A DNA stretch of 64,000 nucleotides from Pseudeuparius sepicola (Eukaryota > Arthropoda > Insecta > Coleoptera > Anthribidae), in contig OY987308.1 in the NCBI GenBank assembly GCA_963920635.1, positions 19,311,096 through 19,375,095 of the forward strand, written 5' to 3'. Below are positions 35,761 to 48,032 of this stretch, piece after piece (the stretch's first letter is position 1; each line of letters begins with the position of its first letter). The position numbers and the translations under genes were made by a program. A model generated the notes under the pieces. The model was given only the letters and a program-made list of their open reading frames with translations, made no database searches and was not told where the DNA came from.

Positions 35761-36319
35761 GCTTTGAAAACACGTAATTTTCATATGTACTTATTAGCAG
35801 AGACTAACGTTATTTATTCTGTGCTATTAGTAATAATGAAAAATAAGGTTTTTCCTCGGGTTTTTCAGGCTAGCGCACGGAAAAGCGTTTGTTAACATAT
35901 TTTTGGTGGTTTTTCAAATCAGTGACATCGGAGATGTTTCTAATTTAAAACTTTTTAAAAATTAAATTATTTAGGAGAATTGATTGTACCTTTTCAGTTT
36001 TAACTAGCTTTGGCTAGCAATCTATCATAATTTTAAAACTATTTTCTTCTATCTTAAAGAGGGCAATAAAAACTCGCCATCTTTTCCTCGGAATATAAAA
36101 TATTTTCATGAGAATGAGTCTAATCAGCCACGAAGAACAAGTGGGGGAAATACGGCCTCGAATTTCACGATCAATTTACAATAATAAGGCTAACGAACCG
36201 TCCGTAATTCGGTCTGAAGTTTTTTGGCTGTAAAAGTTTAATTTGCGCAAATTGTACTTTTAATCAGAGGCTATACATTGAATATATTGCCCTATATTTA
36301 TATTGAAATGATTCTGCAA

Positions 36320-37500
36320 TGTTTCAGGATATTCTTGGACACTTCAACAGGTGATAGAAAACCAAAAAATATCCGCACTTTCTTCTATAAACTATATATT
36401 TTTAAGGCTTTATAAAAAAAGTTACGGGGTGTTAAAGTTGGAAAAAATATTTGGACTTTATTGAATATTTACCAAACTAGTTGAGATATTTAGGTCATAT
36501 TTGGTGCACATTATAAAGGCATGGGTTAGCATAAAACCTGTTAATACCAAACACCTTGAACAACCAGTGGCGGGGAAGTGGGTAATTAGTACAATTGTTT
36601 TTAGAAAAAAAAAATGAATCACCTTGTATAGCAATAAAATTTATTCAGTTTCTTATGTAAATTTTAATTGTAAACAAAAACGTTCTCCTAGCATTTTTTC
36701 ATATGTGTCATGGTTTCATAGCAAATTTGATTTTTTCGTATTACCTATTTCGGGGTATTTCTGAAAAAATAACCTAAAAATTCGCTCCATAAGTAAGACT
36801 CAAAGTAGAAAAAATGTGTTCTTACTGTAAATAGAGTAACTTTTCCCAATAAACTTACCCATTCACGATTTTACTTTTCAAGATACAGAGCGTAACATTA
36901 ATTTTGTCTTCCTTAAATGTTTTAGACCCTGTATCTTCAAAAGTATAGCATTAAATAGGAACGTTTAATTTAAAAAGTTACTTTATTTAAAGTAATAAAG
37001 ACATTATTTTGACTTTAAGTCTTACTTTGGAGCAAATTTTTAGATAAGTTTTCAGAAATACCCCGAAATAATACGAAAAAATAAAATTTGTTATGAAACC
37101 ATGAGACATATGAAAAAATGCTGAGAGAACGCTTTTGTTTACAATTAAAATTTACATAACAAATTGAATACATTTTATTTCTATGTATACAAGGTGGTTA
37201 ATTTTTTTTCTAAAAACAATTGTACTATTTACCCACTTCCCCGCCACCGGTTGTTCAAGGTGTTTGATATTAACAAGTTTTAAGCTAACCCATGCCGTTA
37301 TAACGTGCACCAAATATGACCTAAATATCTGAACTAGTTTGGTAAATATTCAATAAAGTCCAAATATTTTTTCCAACTTTAACACCCTGTAACTTTTTTA
37401 TTAGGCCTTAAAAATATATAGTTTACAAAAGAAAGTGCGGTTATTTTTTGGTCTTCTATCACCTGTTGAAGTGTCCCAGAATAAAACTTAATCACCCTGT
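36320..37500. repeat. Long inverted repeat of the ACAGGGTG family
   Basis: The arms at about 36328-36865 and 36965-37488 are inverted copies (CACTTCAACAGGTGATAG outermost; GGCATGGGTTAGCATAAAACC; CTCCATAAGTAAGACTCAAAG). The right end closes with AATCACCCTGTAC. The single-arm relative is at 6420-7570. Confidence 0.8.
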
Positions 37501-38164
37501 ACAAATAAATTAATTATCTACAAAAAACTACGTTTGCTTTATTCTACATAGAAATTTGCAAAGATACTTTAAGCACGTATAGTTTAAGTTTAAGATTTTG
37601 ATTGCTCCTAGAGCTAGAGACATCTACAAAGTACACCTTTTTCGCATAACAACTTGAGAGGAAAACATATTTACGCAAGAAAAATAATATACCTAGACTC
37701 AAAAAAGTTATGACGTTTTAAATCACGTGAAATACCGTAGGTAGCGCAGCCTATAAAATCACATCAAAGCTTTGCCGATATTTGAATTGCTCGCCCCAAA
37801 GTAACCTCCGTTACCAAATTTCGTCCTAATCTGTCGATTCGTTCAAAAGTTATTTGGAAAAATATAAAATAAAATTTAAATTTCGACACCCTGTATCTCT
37901 TTAGGTAGGTATCCGTTTTTGGCCCCATCTTTATATGAACTTTTCGACTTATTTTTCCATGTTTTTTCCGCTTAGAAATTTGTAGACGTTTCGGGAGATT
38001 TCTGTAACAAAAACGTCGAGGAATGTTGAATACCTACGTATTCAGGGAAAACAATGAAAACTAAAAGAAAATGAGGCCCTGGGGGCCTCAGGCCAACAAA
38101 GATTTGACGGAAAATGCCTCTAAACCAATTATAAAAATTATAAAACTGTAAGTAGAATGCCCAA
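37501..38164. other. Intron sequence without recognised genes
   Basis: CGACACCCTGTATCTC at 37883 is the same end motif seen in other repeats. Nothing else was recognised. Confidence 0.4.
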
Positions 38165-38610
38165 GTACGAAAGCGTAGAGCGGCCACATGAGAGTTTTTT
38201 ATCCTTGACACTTTCTTCTGTCAATTATACATTGTCGACAATTTTTTCTGTCAATTATACATAATTGACACTTTTTTCTGTCAATTATACATAAATGACA
38301 CTTTTTTCTGTCAATTATACATAAGTGACAATTATGTATAATTGACAGAAAAAAGTGTCAATTATGTATAATTGACAGAAAAAAGTGTCAACGATGTATA
38401 ATTGACAGAAAAAAGTGTCAATTATGTATAATTGACAGAAAAAAGTGTCAATTATGTATAATTGTCAGAAAAAAGTCTCAATTATGTATAATTGACACAA
38501 AAAAGTGTAAATTACGTATAATTGACAGAAAAAAGTGTCAACGATGTATAATTGACAGAAAAAGTGTCAAGGATAAAAAAAATTCGTGTGGCCGCTCTAC
38601 GCTTTCGTAC
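38165..38610. mobile_element. MITE built from an inverted 30-bp minisatellite
   Basis: Terminal inverted repeats of about 45 bp (GTACGAAAGCGTAGAGCGGC ... TTATCCTTGACAC) enclose about twelve copies of a 30-bp unit, TGTATAATTGAC+AGAAAAAAGTG+TCAATTA. The first four or so copies run in one orientation and the remaining eight in the other, switching at about 38335. Within each unit GTCAATTA and TAATTGAC can pair. Noncoding. Confidence 0.88.
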
Positions 38611-39148
38611 CGAAGCGTAAGATTTATCTGCTAAATCTTTGAGTAGGTTAGAAAACAGTGGAAACATGTTCATTGCAAGCTGATATAACAACTTTAGAGG
38701 CATTTTTTCGTTACAGTATTACGCCCTCACTTCTATAAATCTAATAACGAAACGTAATCCATTCCGCGAAAAAAAAACGAAATGATAGAAGACCTGCCAC
38801 AACAAAGTTTCGGCGTCGGATGCCCGCCTTGCCGTTGGAACTTAGTTAAAAAGCCATCTCCGGAAAATTGCGAGGCGAAAACGAGGGAATTTACATGCAG
38901 GTCGCGCGGAGAGGAAACTTTTAATTTCCCGACGATCCCGGTATGTTTATCCCCCGGAATTTCCGGGGACTTTAGCCCTTTCGCGCGGGCAAACATGCAA
39001 AATACCGACCGCATGGAATGGGCGACTTTAAATAACCACGAACGTTTTGGATTCGGATAAAACTATCGAGGATCCGATGCCCCGAAGAATAGGAGCGTAG
39101 GCCGTTTTCATGTTGCAGTCGTTTGAATAATTTCTATTCATAAATAAT
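38611..39148. other. Single-copy, partly CpG-rich intron sequence
   Basis: A 92-codon frame at 38782-39060 lies in a GC-richer patch with no splice-site context or recognised domain. I do not call it a gene. Confidence 0.4.
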
Positions 39149-39156
39149 GTTACAAC

Positions 39157-40478
39157 CAGAGCTGGGCAGATCTGTTTAAAAAAGATCGCTGCAAAGATCT
39201 AAGATCGCGATCTTGATCTTAGATCTAGATCTTTTTTGTTTCATTGAAGAACGATCTTTTTTAAAAAGATCGTTTCAAAAAGATCTGATCTTTGATCTTA
39301 ATTTGACGATCTTAGCCCATTTTAAAGATCTAAGATCGTTTAAAAGATCTAAGATCGTTTAAAAGAGCTAAGATCGTTTTAAAGATCTAAGATCGTTTTA
39401 AAGATCTAAGATCGTTTTAGAGATCTAAGATCTTTTAAAGATCTAAGATCTAAGATCTTTTCCTCATTTATTTTCGTTCATTTTTGAAACGTTTCTGTGA
39501 TTTTTTTATACAAAATAATGTAGGTAGAAAGGTAGGTATATATTTTTTAGAAGAATGAATAGTTTTGTACGAACAAGGATTTTTCTTTTTATACATAATA
39601 TAATAATGTACATATTATTTCTAAAATATATGTATTACGAATTCAGTTACTTACGTTACTAATGAGCGTTTATTTAAAGCAATTTACCTCAGGAGATCTC
39701 TAGGTCTCAGCTAAAGTGCAAATTGTCAGAATTCGCGAAAAATGACAAATAATATAAACAAACTGACGTACATTTTACCTACAACTACAAGAACCTATTT
39801 TGAGGTCAAATTTAAATTAATGCTTTATGTTAGTTTATATTTTATTTTCAATTATCTATTTCTCAATATTCCGAATTTTATAACTATACAATTATAAATT
39901 GCATAAATAATCGGTGAACACGTTTTTCCAAGAAAAGTCTAATTCTCCATAGGTATATCAACTGATTGATTACGTAACCAGTTCAGTTAGAGTAGTAACT
40001 TTACGTAACTAGTTACGTAAAATTGTACTTTACACAACTAGTTACGTAAAACTGGACGTATCATCACTTGCTCAGGTTTTGAAAGACGTCACTTTATACT
40101 ATGTCAAAATTAGGAAAAGTATGTGTTGACTATATAATATCATGAATTTTGTTCAAAGATCTTAGATCATTTAGAGGATCTTAGATAGTTTAGAAGATCT
40201 TAGATCGTTTAGAAGATCTTTGATCGTTTAGAAGATCTTTGATCGTTTAGAAGATCTTAAATTGTTTAGAAGATCTTAGATCGTTTAGAAGATCTTAGAT
40301 TGTTTAGAAGATCTCAGATCGTATTGAAGAACTTAGATCGTTCAAAAGATCTTAGATCGATTGATCTAAGATCGCTTTTACATGAAAAGATCTATTTTTA
40401 AACGATGTTAGATCTTTTTTTGAAAAACGATCTGATCTATGATCTAGATCTTTTTTGGCGCGATCTTTCTCAGCTCTG
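39157..40478. mobile_element. Non-autonomous hAT element with AAGATC subterminal arrays
   Basis: The ends CAGAGCTGGGCAGATC and GATCTTTCTCAGCTCTG fit the hAT terminal pattern (CAGNG). They are flanked by an exact 8-bp duplication GTTACAAC (39149-39156 and 40479-40486), the hAT hallmark. Each end carries an array of about ten 19-21-bp units of the form AAGATCTAAGATCGTTTTA, inverted between the two ends (39175-39465 and 40155-40465). The 690-bp centre is AT-rich and noncoding. The arrays are probably transposase-binding sites. Confidence 0.93.
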
Positions 40479-40486
40479 GTTACAAC

Positions 40487-41221
40487 TCGATTATGTATGG
40501 GGAATCCGGTGCGGGTTCTTGTGTAAATGATGAAAACGTCGTGTTTTAAATCGAGACATTATTTTTTTTCTAAAAGGGATTCGAAAAGATAATCCAGTTT
40601 CGAGAAATGAGGAGCTTGGGTGGCGAAATGAAGTTGAACGATAGAAAAGGATTTAATTATCTTACGAAGCGGAGACGACTCTCCAATCTTTCACCTGTCT
40701 GCTATAAACCAGTTTCGGATAAACTCTCCGGACGGTTCGTTAATTAAGCATTCCGTCTTTCCGTTATTTCTCTCTTAACAAAGAAAGAATAAAGGACGAA
40801 AGTATGCTTATTTACACAAATTATTTGTTAAGATATCTACATTCGAAGGCTTTTCTTTCTGTTAATGTTATTTTGATGTCTACGGCTTTTGGTAAGTGTG
40901 GACAAAAACCTCGAAACACACTCTTCCAAAATCACCCGATCTACACTATGCCATCCTAATATGAAACAAAATAAAGCATTAGGAAGTCCAATAGACTCGA
41001 GAAACAGCTATACTCTGTTCAAATAGTTTTAAAAAAGTTTTGCCATTTGTTCAATGTATTTATCTGCGTTCTTCCTTGGGGGCAATCTCCAAATAGGCAA
41101 TAAAATGCTAATAAAGAAAATTATAAGCCATAGGGGGAAGGTCGGTTGCAAAATGGTTTGTTTGGATTAAGGGAGAGGTAAGGAAAATAAAAAGTTGATT
41201 CATTTATTATCGTCTTTTTTA
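40487..41221. other. Intron sequence without recognised features
   Basis: No gene or shared repeat was identified. Confidence 0.4.
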
Positions 41222-41319
41222 TCCTGCTCCTGCTGGGCAGTCGTGGTATTTTCAGCTTTGGGATTATAATTCGTAAAATTAACGAAAGGTATTATCAATA
41301 ATAGGCTCACCACTTACTT

Positions 41320-42396
41320 CACGGGCGTAGCCAAGGGGGGGTTTCGGGGGTTCAACCCCCCCCCCCCCCGAAATAAGCAAAATATTACCTAATATTATAC
41401 CGAAAAAATACGAGGAGTGAAGAGTTAAATTATTATTACGTTTGAATATATGTAGTAATAGTAGCGCCTAGCGCCATCTTTTGACGAGAGGCAGACGCAG
41501 TTGCAGCCGAACTATTTTGTATTGTAGGGACACTTTGCGTTGTTTCTCGAGTATTCGCCACGCCCCTCGGTCGAAATGAGCGGAACTTTGTGGAAGTTCG
41601 TGGAAGTTTCTGGACGGCTACTGGGCTGCTATATAAGCGGCGCCGCGGCGCGTGACCGCGCTTACGGCAGTATTCTTCCATGCGAACTCGAAGCGAATAA
41701 AAGTGAGTAATTTTAGTGCACTGTTATTCGATGACCTTGTTAAGGATAGATACGTGAATCATTATTACTGTCGAAAAATGGAGGGGAAGAAAAGGAAGGG
41801 TGATAAACCTAAAGGTATGGACTACTGGAAAAAGTGGTGTAGTCAAGGTCAAGGGGTTTCTAATAAAGAAACAAATTTGGATTTAGCTATCAAAGCTTCA
41901 CCTACCTTGCATGCTGATAAGAAGACTGCCTACCCCGAAATCTAGTTTGGAATGCCTAGATATGTGCGATAAAAACCTTTATCCTAATATTTACACATTA
42001 CTACAAATCTTGGCTACCATTCCTGTATCCACTGCTACCCCAGAAAGGTATTTCTCGAGCCTAAGGAGACTGAAAAACTATTTACGAAACACTACAAGTG
42101 AAAACAGACTTAATGGTTAATGAACATTCACTATGGAACAGAAATTCATGCAGATGAAGTAGTGGATATACTTAAAAGAAAAAGCCGAAGATTTCTTCTT
42201 TAATGGTTTTAGATTTAGCGCAGAGGAACGAAATTAATTTATCCATTTCATTTAAAGTTAAGAACTTTATAAATATGTCGTAGTTTTTCGGATGAATATA
42301 TAGATATTAAATTTCATGTAAGTATATTTTTGTTGTTTTATTTACTTCTCAAACTAAACCCCCCCCCCCCAAAACTAAATCCTGGCTACGCCCGTG
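41320..42396 (+). mobile_element. hAT element, internally deleted
   Basis: The ends CACGGGCGTAGCC and GGCTACGCCCGTG are flanked by an exact 8-bp duplication ACTTACTT (41312-41319 and 42397-42404). Long C runs lie near both ends (about 41360 and 42361). It retains both ends of a ZMYM1-type hAT transposase gene but not the catalytic centre, so it cannot move by itself. Length 1077 bp. Confidence 0.92.
41778..42203 (+). pseudogene. Internally deleted hAT transposase (ZMYM1-like)
   Basis: The N-terminus MEGKKRKGDKPKGMDYWKKW is open to a stop at 41945. The frame then shifts by one position to LECLDMCDKNLYPNIYTLL, followed by ATIPVSTATPERYFSSLRRL and KNYLRNTTSENRLNG, the dimerisation domain that ends hAT transposases. 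A further one-base shift after RLNG lets the end (MNIHYGTEIHADEVVDILKR) be read to 42203. The DDE/RNase-H core and insertion domain, normally several hundred residues, are absent. The dimerisation domain alone could in principle pair with an active transposase, but the frames are broken. Confidence 0.88.
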
Positions 42397-42569
42397 ACTT
42401 ACTTATAATATTACCCCTGATAATATACTAGTGTATAGATACAGTAATTATGCCTAAATATCCGTTTATATTTTTTATTTATGCTCATTTTTTAAAAATA
42501 TATTTTCACCACCTACATTAATTATTTCTCTTATTAAAGTTTTGCAGAAATTATAATTACAGATACCCA

Positions 42570-42715
42570 ATTTTGCAAGAAATCTTCCTAAAAGCAAGAC
42601 ATCTTGAAAAAATCCAAGAGTCTTTCAGAATGATCTCTTGTCTTGTCTTGTTCTTGCAGCAAGAACGAGACAAGAACAAGAAATTTGCAAGAGTCTTGCG
42701 AAACACTAATTCCAA
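42570..42715. repeat. AAGACAAG repeat fragment, inverted relative to 32475
   Basis: CTTGTCTTGTTCTTGCAGCAAGAACGAGACAAG then AGAGTCTTGCGAAACACTA. The last part is the reverse complement of the TAGTGTTTC end at 32513. Confidence 0.55.
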
Positions 42716-43287
42716 CCAAATTTGGTCTGCACTGATCGAATGTCACAAACTGTGATAATACCAAGTTTTCCAAATAGCCAGTGGCGGAGATAAAGTTTGC
42801 ACCAAGTGGAAAAAAAATATATAAGGCAACAAAGTATGTCGAGCTGGAGGAGCAAACAACATAAATATCGCCTAATTGAAGGATGCCGTAGAGACTCGCC
42901 TTCCCCCGGACAATTAAATCCTTTTTCTCCGTTGCCTTCAGTTCCGGCTTTTCCAGCTTTTCCGCGGAAAACGAACGCTTAATTGGAAAGCGCCCTGTTG
43001 TTCGGTCACTCGGAGTCTTAGCCTGAGGTAGGTGGGTTTAAATTCCCCGATGGCAACTGCCCTATGTGTGCATACGAAACATTTCATTGGTGTCACCCTT
43101 CTTTACATCCGCTAGCTGCTTGAAATGTTTGGACACTAAAATATAAATATAAAGCCTATATTCGGGAACGTAAAACTTTGTCTTAAAAATTTCTTGTAAC
43201 AGGCACGTTACTTGCATGTTTTTATTTTATAAAAGATTACGCAACAATGGTGTTTTTAACATTATACCACAGAAGAAATAGTTCCAC
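42716..43287. other. Intron sequence; short shared segment at its end
   Basis: TTGCATGTTTTTATT...AACAATGGTGTTTTTAACATTA (43210-43267) recurs at 45913-45965. Nothing else was recognised. Confidence 0.45.
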
Positions 43288-43514
43288 AACAGAAAGCTCC
43301 TTAACGATACCTGTCAAATGGACTCCAACTTTAGACTCCAGAAACAAGCAGATTGCATTTCTTAATGAAATGATATTTTCCTAAAATATCATCTTCCCAA
43401 TTTGTAGATTAGCCAACATCTAATAGTGGACCTCAATATCAATGCATTTGGAAAATATTAAGCTTAAAAGTTCGAGTCCATTTGACAGTTGTCGTTAAGG
43501 AGCCTTCTGTTCTG
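43288..43514. repeat. 227-bp MITE
   Basis: The ends AACAGAAAGCTCCTTAACGA plus TACCTGTCAAATGGACTC are mirrored by GAGTCCATTTGACAGTTGTC and GTTAAGGAGCCTTCTGTTC. The terminal repeats are about 42 bp and an internal AAAATATCATTT pair lies inside. Noncoding. Confidence 0.8.
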
Positions 43515-44439
43515 AATCTATTTTCGCATAGAATACTTATTAGTTAGAATCGGCCTGAGTGTGTGACGTCACCGATAGAGTCTGCAGGCCTTCTATCCTG
43601 CGTGCCTCGGTTGGACAGCCCTATTCTTTTGGCCACCTTGTAAATTATTTGACGTCTACGTCGCCAATCCAGTTTCGCATAGGTAAATAAAAATGGCCGC
43701 GTTTATAAAAGTTTATAGCAGGTCGCACTAAAGTTTCCTAATTTGAAGGCATTTCCATTGTGAATAGGGTGCGTTGAGCGGACCTTTCCTGAATAAAAGT
43801 GAGGGGAAATGGGAATTTAAATTACAGCCAAGCGGAATGTAACAATTTAAATTGCTCGAATATATTATAAAAGGGGAAACATCATCATTTTATAAAAAAG
43901 TGTTTGCCAGAGCAGAGCTTAATCGAATTTAAGGAAAAAATAGGACAACAGTGGGACACTGTACATTTTAAATGCCTCGTGTTGCGGAAGTTTGGGGAAA
44001 TAGAGATGTATTTTGGACAGTAAGTAAGTAAGTATGTAAATAAAATGTGCTATAGGTAAAACCAACTTGGATAATGAACCCATTGTTTTTGCTGAAAGCC
44101 AACGAACTTTATTGGGGACAAGATTTATACGCAATAAGGAAGAACAAGGATATACTCTCGCAGACCCTTCTCCCAACTAAATTGTGAAAAAAGGCCAATT
44201 TGTAACGGGAAACAACCCTAAAGGAAGTTGATGCGATATTTCTAATAATATTTTAGGGAATTTATATTAAAAAGTATTAAAGTAAAATTAATTTGAACAT
44301 GACATTGACAGTTATTTTTTAATTTAAATATATGTTAAATATAGGGGTTGGGAATGACTCGTTTGTAAAATATATTTTTTTTAATTTAAATTTTTTGATG
44401 TTTTATTGTTAACTCTAATGAATAGAGAACCCCAAGAAC
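43515..44439. other. Intron sequence without recognised features
   Basis: No gene or repeat was recognised. Confidence 0.4.
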
Positions 44440-44830
44440 GAGTCAAAGCTCTATGGAGCTCTGTGTAGGAACCAAGTCTTGACACAATATTTTGAAATCT
44501 GATACGTTAGGTGCCAGTATGCGGTGTTCGATACTTTTATGCTTAGCTGTGAGACTTGTGGCTCTTTCCTGGCTTGCAAAACTAAACGTTTAAGGATAAT
44601 AATCCATCGGTAAGTAATTTTGTAATTTAAATTAACTTTTGAGGCCATGCACCAAAGTGGAATATGCGTTTGTGTAAGTACCTACTTCTTCATAACTGGA
44701 AATTTAAAATTAGAATTGCTGTATCACTAAGGATTTCTAAACTTAAAGACCTAAACGTGCCTAATAATTTTTGGCCTGTATTGTAGGTACTGATTTTACG
44801 AAAAATGAGGATTTAGTTCGTTGAAGCCGC
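44440..44830 (+). repeat. GGCGTTTGTGTAGGTA dispersed repeat, copy 3
   Basis: A longer copy including the upstream part (ACCAAGTCTTGACACAATAT, ATGCTTAGCTGTGAGACTTG) shared with 49060-49415 and in part with 51740-52030. Confidence 0.8.
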
Positions 44831-46582
44831 TCAAAAGTGAATGCCACTGTCGCGCTTTGATCCCAAACATTCTCCTTCTTGGAGTTAGCTCCATTTAAAA
44901 ACACTTTTGACGTCACTGATATACATTTGGCGGTCTAAATTTTATGTCTATGATCTCCAATCTCTTTCCAACCTGGACCAACACTATACGCGACTGAATT
45001 TAAGATATCAACGCCCCGACGGGACTATGCGAACTAGTATATGGGCCATCGTCACCATGGGAAAGGTGCTAGCCACACTGCGTTGTTCTTTGTTGTTGTT
45101 CATTGTTGGCATGGCCCATAGACTAGTTTAGCATTGAGCCTATAGGGGGCGTATTTCTTATATTCAATGTTCAATATTAAAGACCCGAGCATGACGTCAT
45201 ATTTCATTGTTGTTTACGGACTGGGGTGGCGCCACTCGACGAAGGAAATGCCGACTTATTATAGGTTATAGGGGGGTATTCTGTGGTTATTGGTATGTCC
45301 GTTACTGACGTTTCAAATGTCCCACATTTTAAATATCCAGCTTTATTACGATTTGCCTTCTTTTTACGGTAACGATTTGTCTTTGCGTCCAGTATTTAGG
45401 AGTTTTATCCTATTAACACAGCTTTTATAGGTAGATGTGTTTGTGATAACATGAAATTTCCATGCACATGAAGAAAATGGTATGCACAATGCGCAGACCA
45501 TTAGGTGAATTGCAGAAGAATAAAGACTATTTTGGAATTATGGGATGATCTGATCAACCAGCTGAAGAAGCGAAAATTCTAGAAATTATTTTGGAAGAGT
45601 ATTTTGTAACGTATGCAAGAATGAAAATAAAAAAATTTGTTTATAGCTCCAAAGCGAACCAACACTCCTCCATATAAAGAAGAAACTGAAAAATCTAATG
45701 CGTTTTATGCTTACTTACACTACAACTAGCCATGGACTTCATTTCAAACCAAAAGGTACCAAATACTCTTGCTTGCATTTTAGACTGGCTTTTCTTAAGA
45801 AAATGTATGGAAATATGCCATGTGAACTTGTCAAATTAGAGGGACATAACAAACAAATATTTTATTTTATTTTGGATATTAAATTCGTTATAACAGATCA
45901 TTAACAGACACATTTGCATGTTTTTATTCTATAAAAGATTTTGCAACAATGGTGTTTTAACATTAAACCACCGTGTAAATTTGTTTCGTCGTGTGGCGCC
46001 AGTGGCGATCGCTTGAAACAGCGCTATGCTATAGTGTTGGTCCATTTCCAACTGAGAAATTTTGTACAAGGTTATTTTATAATGACAAAGATGACAAAAA
46101 TATATAACCTACAAATCAGTGACGTATATAGGAATTAAATTATAGGGAAACTAATTGTGCTTTTGTAGTTTCGGATAGCACAAAGCTTTCTGGATGTAAG
46201 GCATTATTAATCCATATAAATATAATGAACAATTTTCTTTCATTTTGTATTATCAAAAATAGGAACTACCACGGTACACCTACAATTACCTCAATTTGCC
46301 AGCATATAAAAGCCGACTCATTCGTTTTCCTTCTACCAGTATTTTCTGTATATTTGTCTTTAATATTAGCATTACCGTTTTATGGTTTATCCTGCGATTG
46401 TTATCAAAGTCACGTACGCCACGTTATTGATTTTCATATTTGGATTCTTTCGTGGGTAATCTCTAAGTTTTCTTTTTCTTATAGAGGTTTCTCCTCCTAT
46501 AAAGAGAGCAAATCAGATTTACAAACAATACATTGGATGATAACTTAAAAATAAAAATGTGTTTGAATTAGGTACCATCAGG
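44831..46582. other. Intron sequence with two short repeats
   Basis: A small inverted pair ACTAGTATATGGGCCAT / ATGGCCCATAGACTAGT lies at 45032-45127. 45913-45965 matches 43210-43267. Frames at 45698-45904 and 46225-46548 show no known motif and have no splice-bounded context. Confidence 0.4.
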
Positions 46583-47370
46583 GATTCTTTAAAATAAGGG
46601 GACCCAGCATGTCACAGTCTGTCACTTAGGAAAAGTGAAGCCTTGAGGGGAAGTTTGTTTTCTGTCGACTCCAAGGAGACCACAAGGGGGCTGGTACAAG
46701 GTTATGTTATATGTCAGTGTCCAACTGCCATCAGGTTTTATGTGCCATGCCAGTGCCATACATTCTAAAGGAGGCAAAATATTTCCCATCATAATTCACA
46801 ATTTTTTAAGTTTTCTAATTTCCAGATACTCAGATGTGTCAATTATAGGTAATGGGGCCGCCAGTAGTAGTCCCAATAATTGCAACCAGTTTTCCTGTAT
46901 CACCTTTAGTAACCCTACAATTCCCATTACGTGGGCATTACATATAAGTAGGTAGTTCAAAACAAAAAATGTATTTCCTAAATTTTAAATTATTAAGCAG
47001 GTACCTTCAGTCAGGTCTTTTTTTAAAGAGTTTTTATCTACAATTACAAGTTTATTTTAAGTTTGTGAGGTACCTTGGGAGAGAAATAAAGTTACAAAAA
47101 TTTTATAATGAACACCGAGATTATTAGAACTTCTAGACCTAATCTTATTAGTCCATCCCGAAATCTATGAAAGTTCTTTGGGTAGATACATTCAACAAAA
47201 GAAGAAAGTTCAAGTATACATATTACAAATGGATTGAGGATCTTGGTAACAAGGTGCAATAGCGACAAATTCTTAAATAAGCAAAATCGGCGCTACTGAC
47301 TTACCGCATACATATTACTTAAATTCGTGGAAATAATTGCTGGAAATCAATTTAAACTATAAAATAAATT
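46583..47370 (+). mobile_element. GGGACCC-family element, copy 2 (right end missing)
   Basis: It starts CAGGGATTCTTTAAAATAAG and follows copy 1 (30588-31568) to the GGAAATAATTGCTGGAAATC segment, then stops. The right 200 bp and terminal repeat are absent. Relative to copy 1 it has an extra 45 bases at 46850 (GGGGCCGCCAGTAGTAGTCC), also present in part in copy 3. Confidence 0.8.
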
Positions 47371-47769
47371 ATAGTAATAGTAATAATTGTAATATTTAAA
47401 AATAAATAAGATATTGCCAAATACCAGCTTCATCATACTTTCAGTTTCAGTAGTATTACTGTTGGAGTTTGATTCGAAGCTTAATCTTTAAATAGCCAAA
47501 TTCAGAAAATACCTTGCTCAAATTCCCAAATTACACTCCCCAAATTATCTCTCGGTTTTCCATTGCCGGCGGCATCATCCAAAACCCCGAACCGGGCCCT
47601 ATCACCCTTTCTGGGATTTAATTAATATTTTTTTTAATCATCGCCCCTCCCTGGTAACCGTTCGCAGGCCAGGGGTGGATTGGAAGGGTTGAAGCGTTGG
47701 GGTTAAATAAGCCTGGTCGTTCTACCAAGGAGAATTTCACACTAACATTTTGCTGGCCGATCAGGAGCT
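47371..47769. other. Intron sequence without recognised features
   Basis: Flanks the octanucleotide array. No gene was recognised. Confidence 0.4.
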
Positions 47770-48032
47770 TTTTGTATGTATATATGTATGTATGTATGCA
47801 TGTATGTATGTATGTATGTATGCATGTACGCATGTATGCATGTATGCATGTATGCATGTATGCACGTATGCATGTATGCATGTATGCATGTATGCACGTA
47901 TGCATGTATGCATACATGTATGCATGTATGCATGTATGCATACATGTATGCATGTATGCATACATGTATGCATGTATGCATGTATGCATACATGTATGCA
48001 TGTATGCATGGATGCATGTATGCATGTATGTA
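47770..48032. repeat. Octanucleotide array (CATGTATG)n
   Basis: About 260 bp of ATGTATGC/CATGTATG units with scattered single changes (ACG for ATG) and a higher-order pattern with ATGCATACATG every 40 bases or so from 47907. All reading frames stay open because the unit contains no stop, which creates spurious Met-His-Thr-Cys and Met-Tyr-Val-Cys proteins on both strands. Confidence 0.95.

Larger units (their letters stand above)
41222..42450. repeat. Second copy of the palindromic MITE, split by a hAT element
   Basis: 41222-41319 and 42397-42450 together correspond, inverted, to the left half and flank of 32787-32890 (TCGTGGTATTTTCAGCTTTG, AAAGGTATTATC, then CCTGATAATATACTAG). The hAT element lies exactly between them. 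Confidence 0.8.

Noticed and set aside
38212..38575. 30-bp repeat array as CRISPR
   Set aside because: Units are head to tail without spacers and flip orientation inside a MITE.
38782..39060. 92-codon frame in a CpG-rich patch
   Set aside because: No splice sites, start context or homology pattern; likely single-copy noncoding sequence.
39170..40465. Regular AAGATC units resembling a CRISPR array
   Set aside because: No unique spacers, arrays mirrored at two ends, hAT termini and an 8-bp duplication; the genome is eukaryotic.
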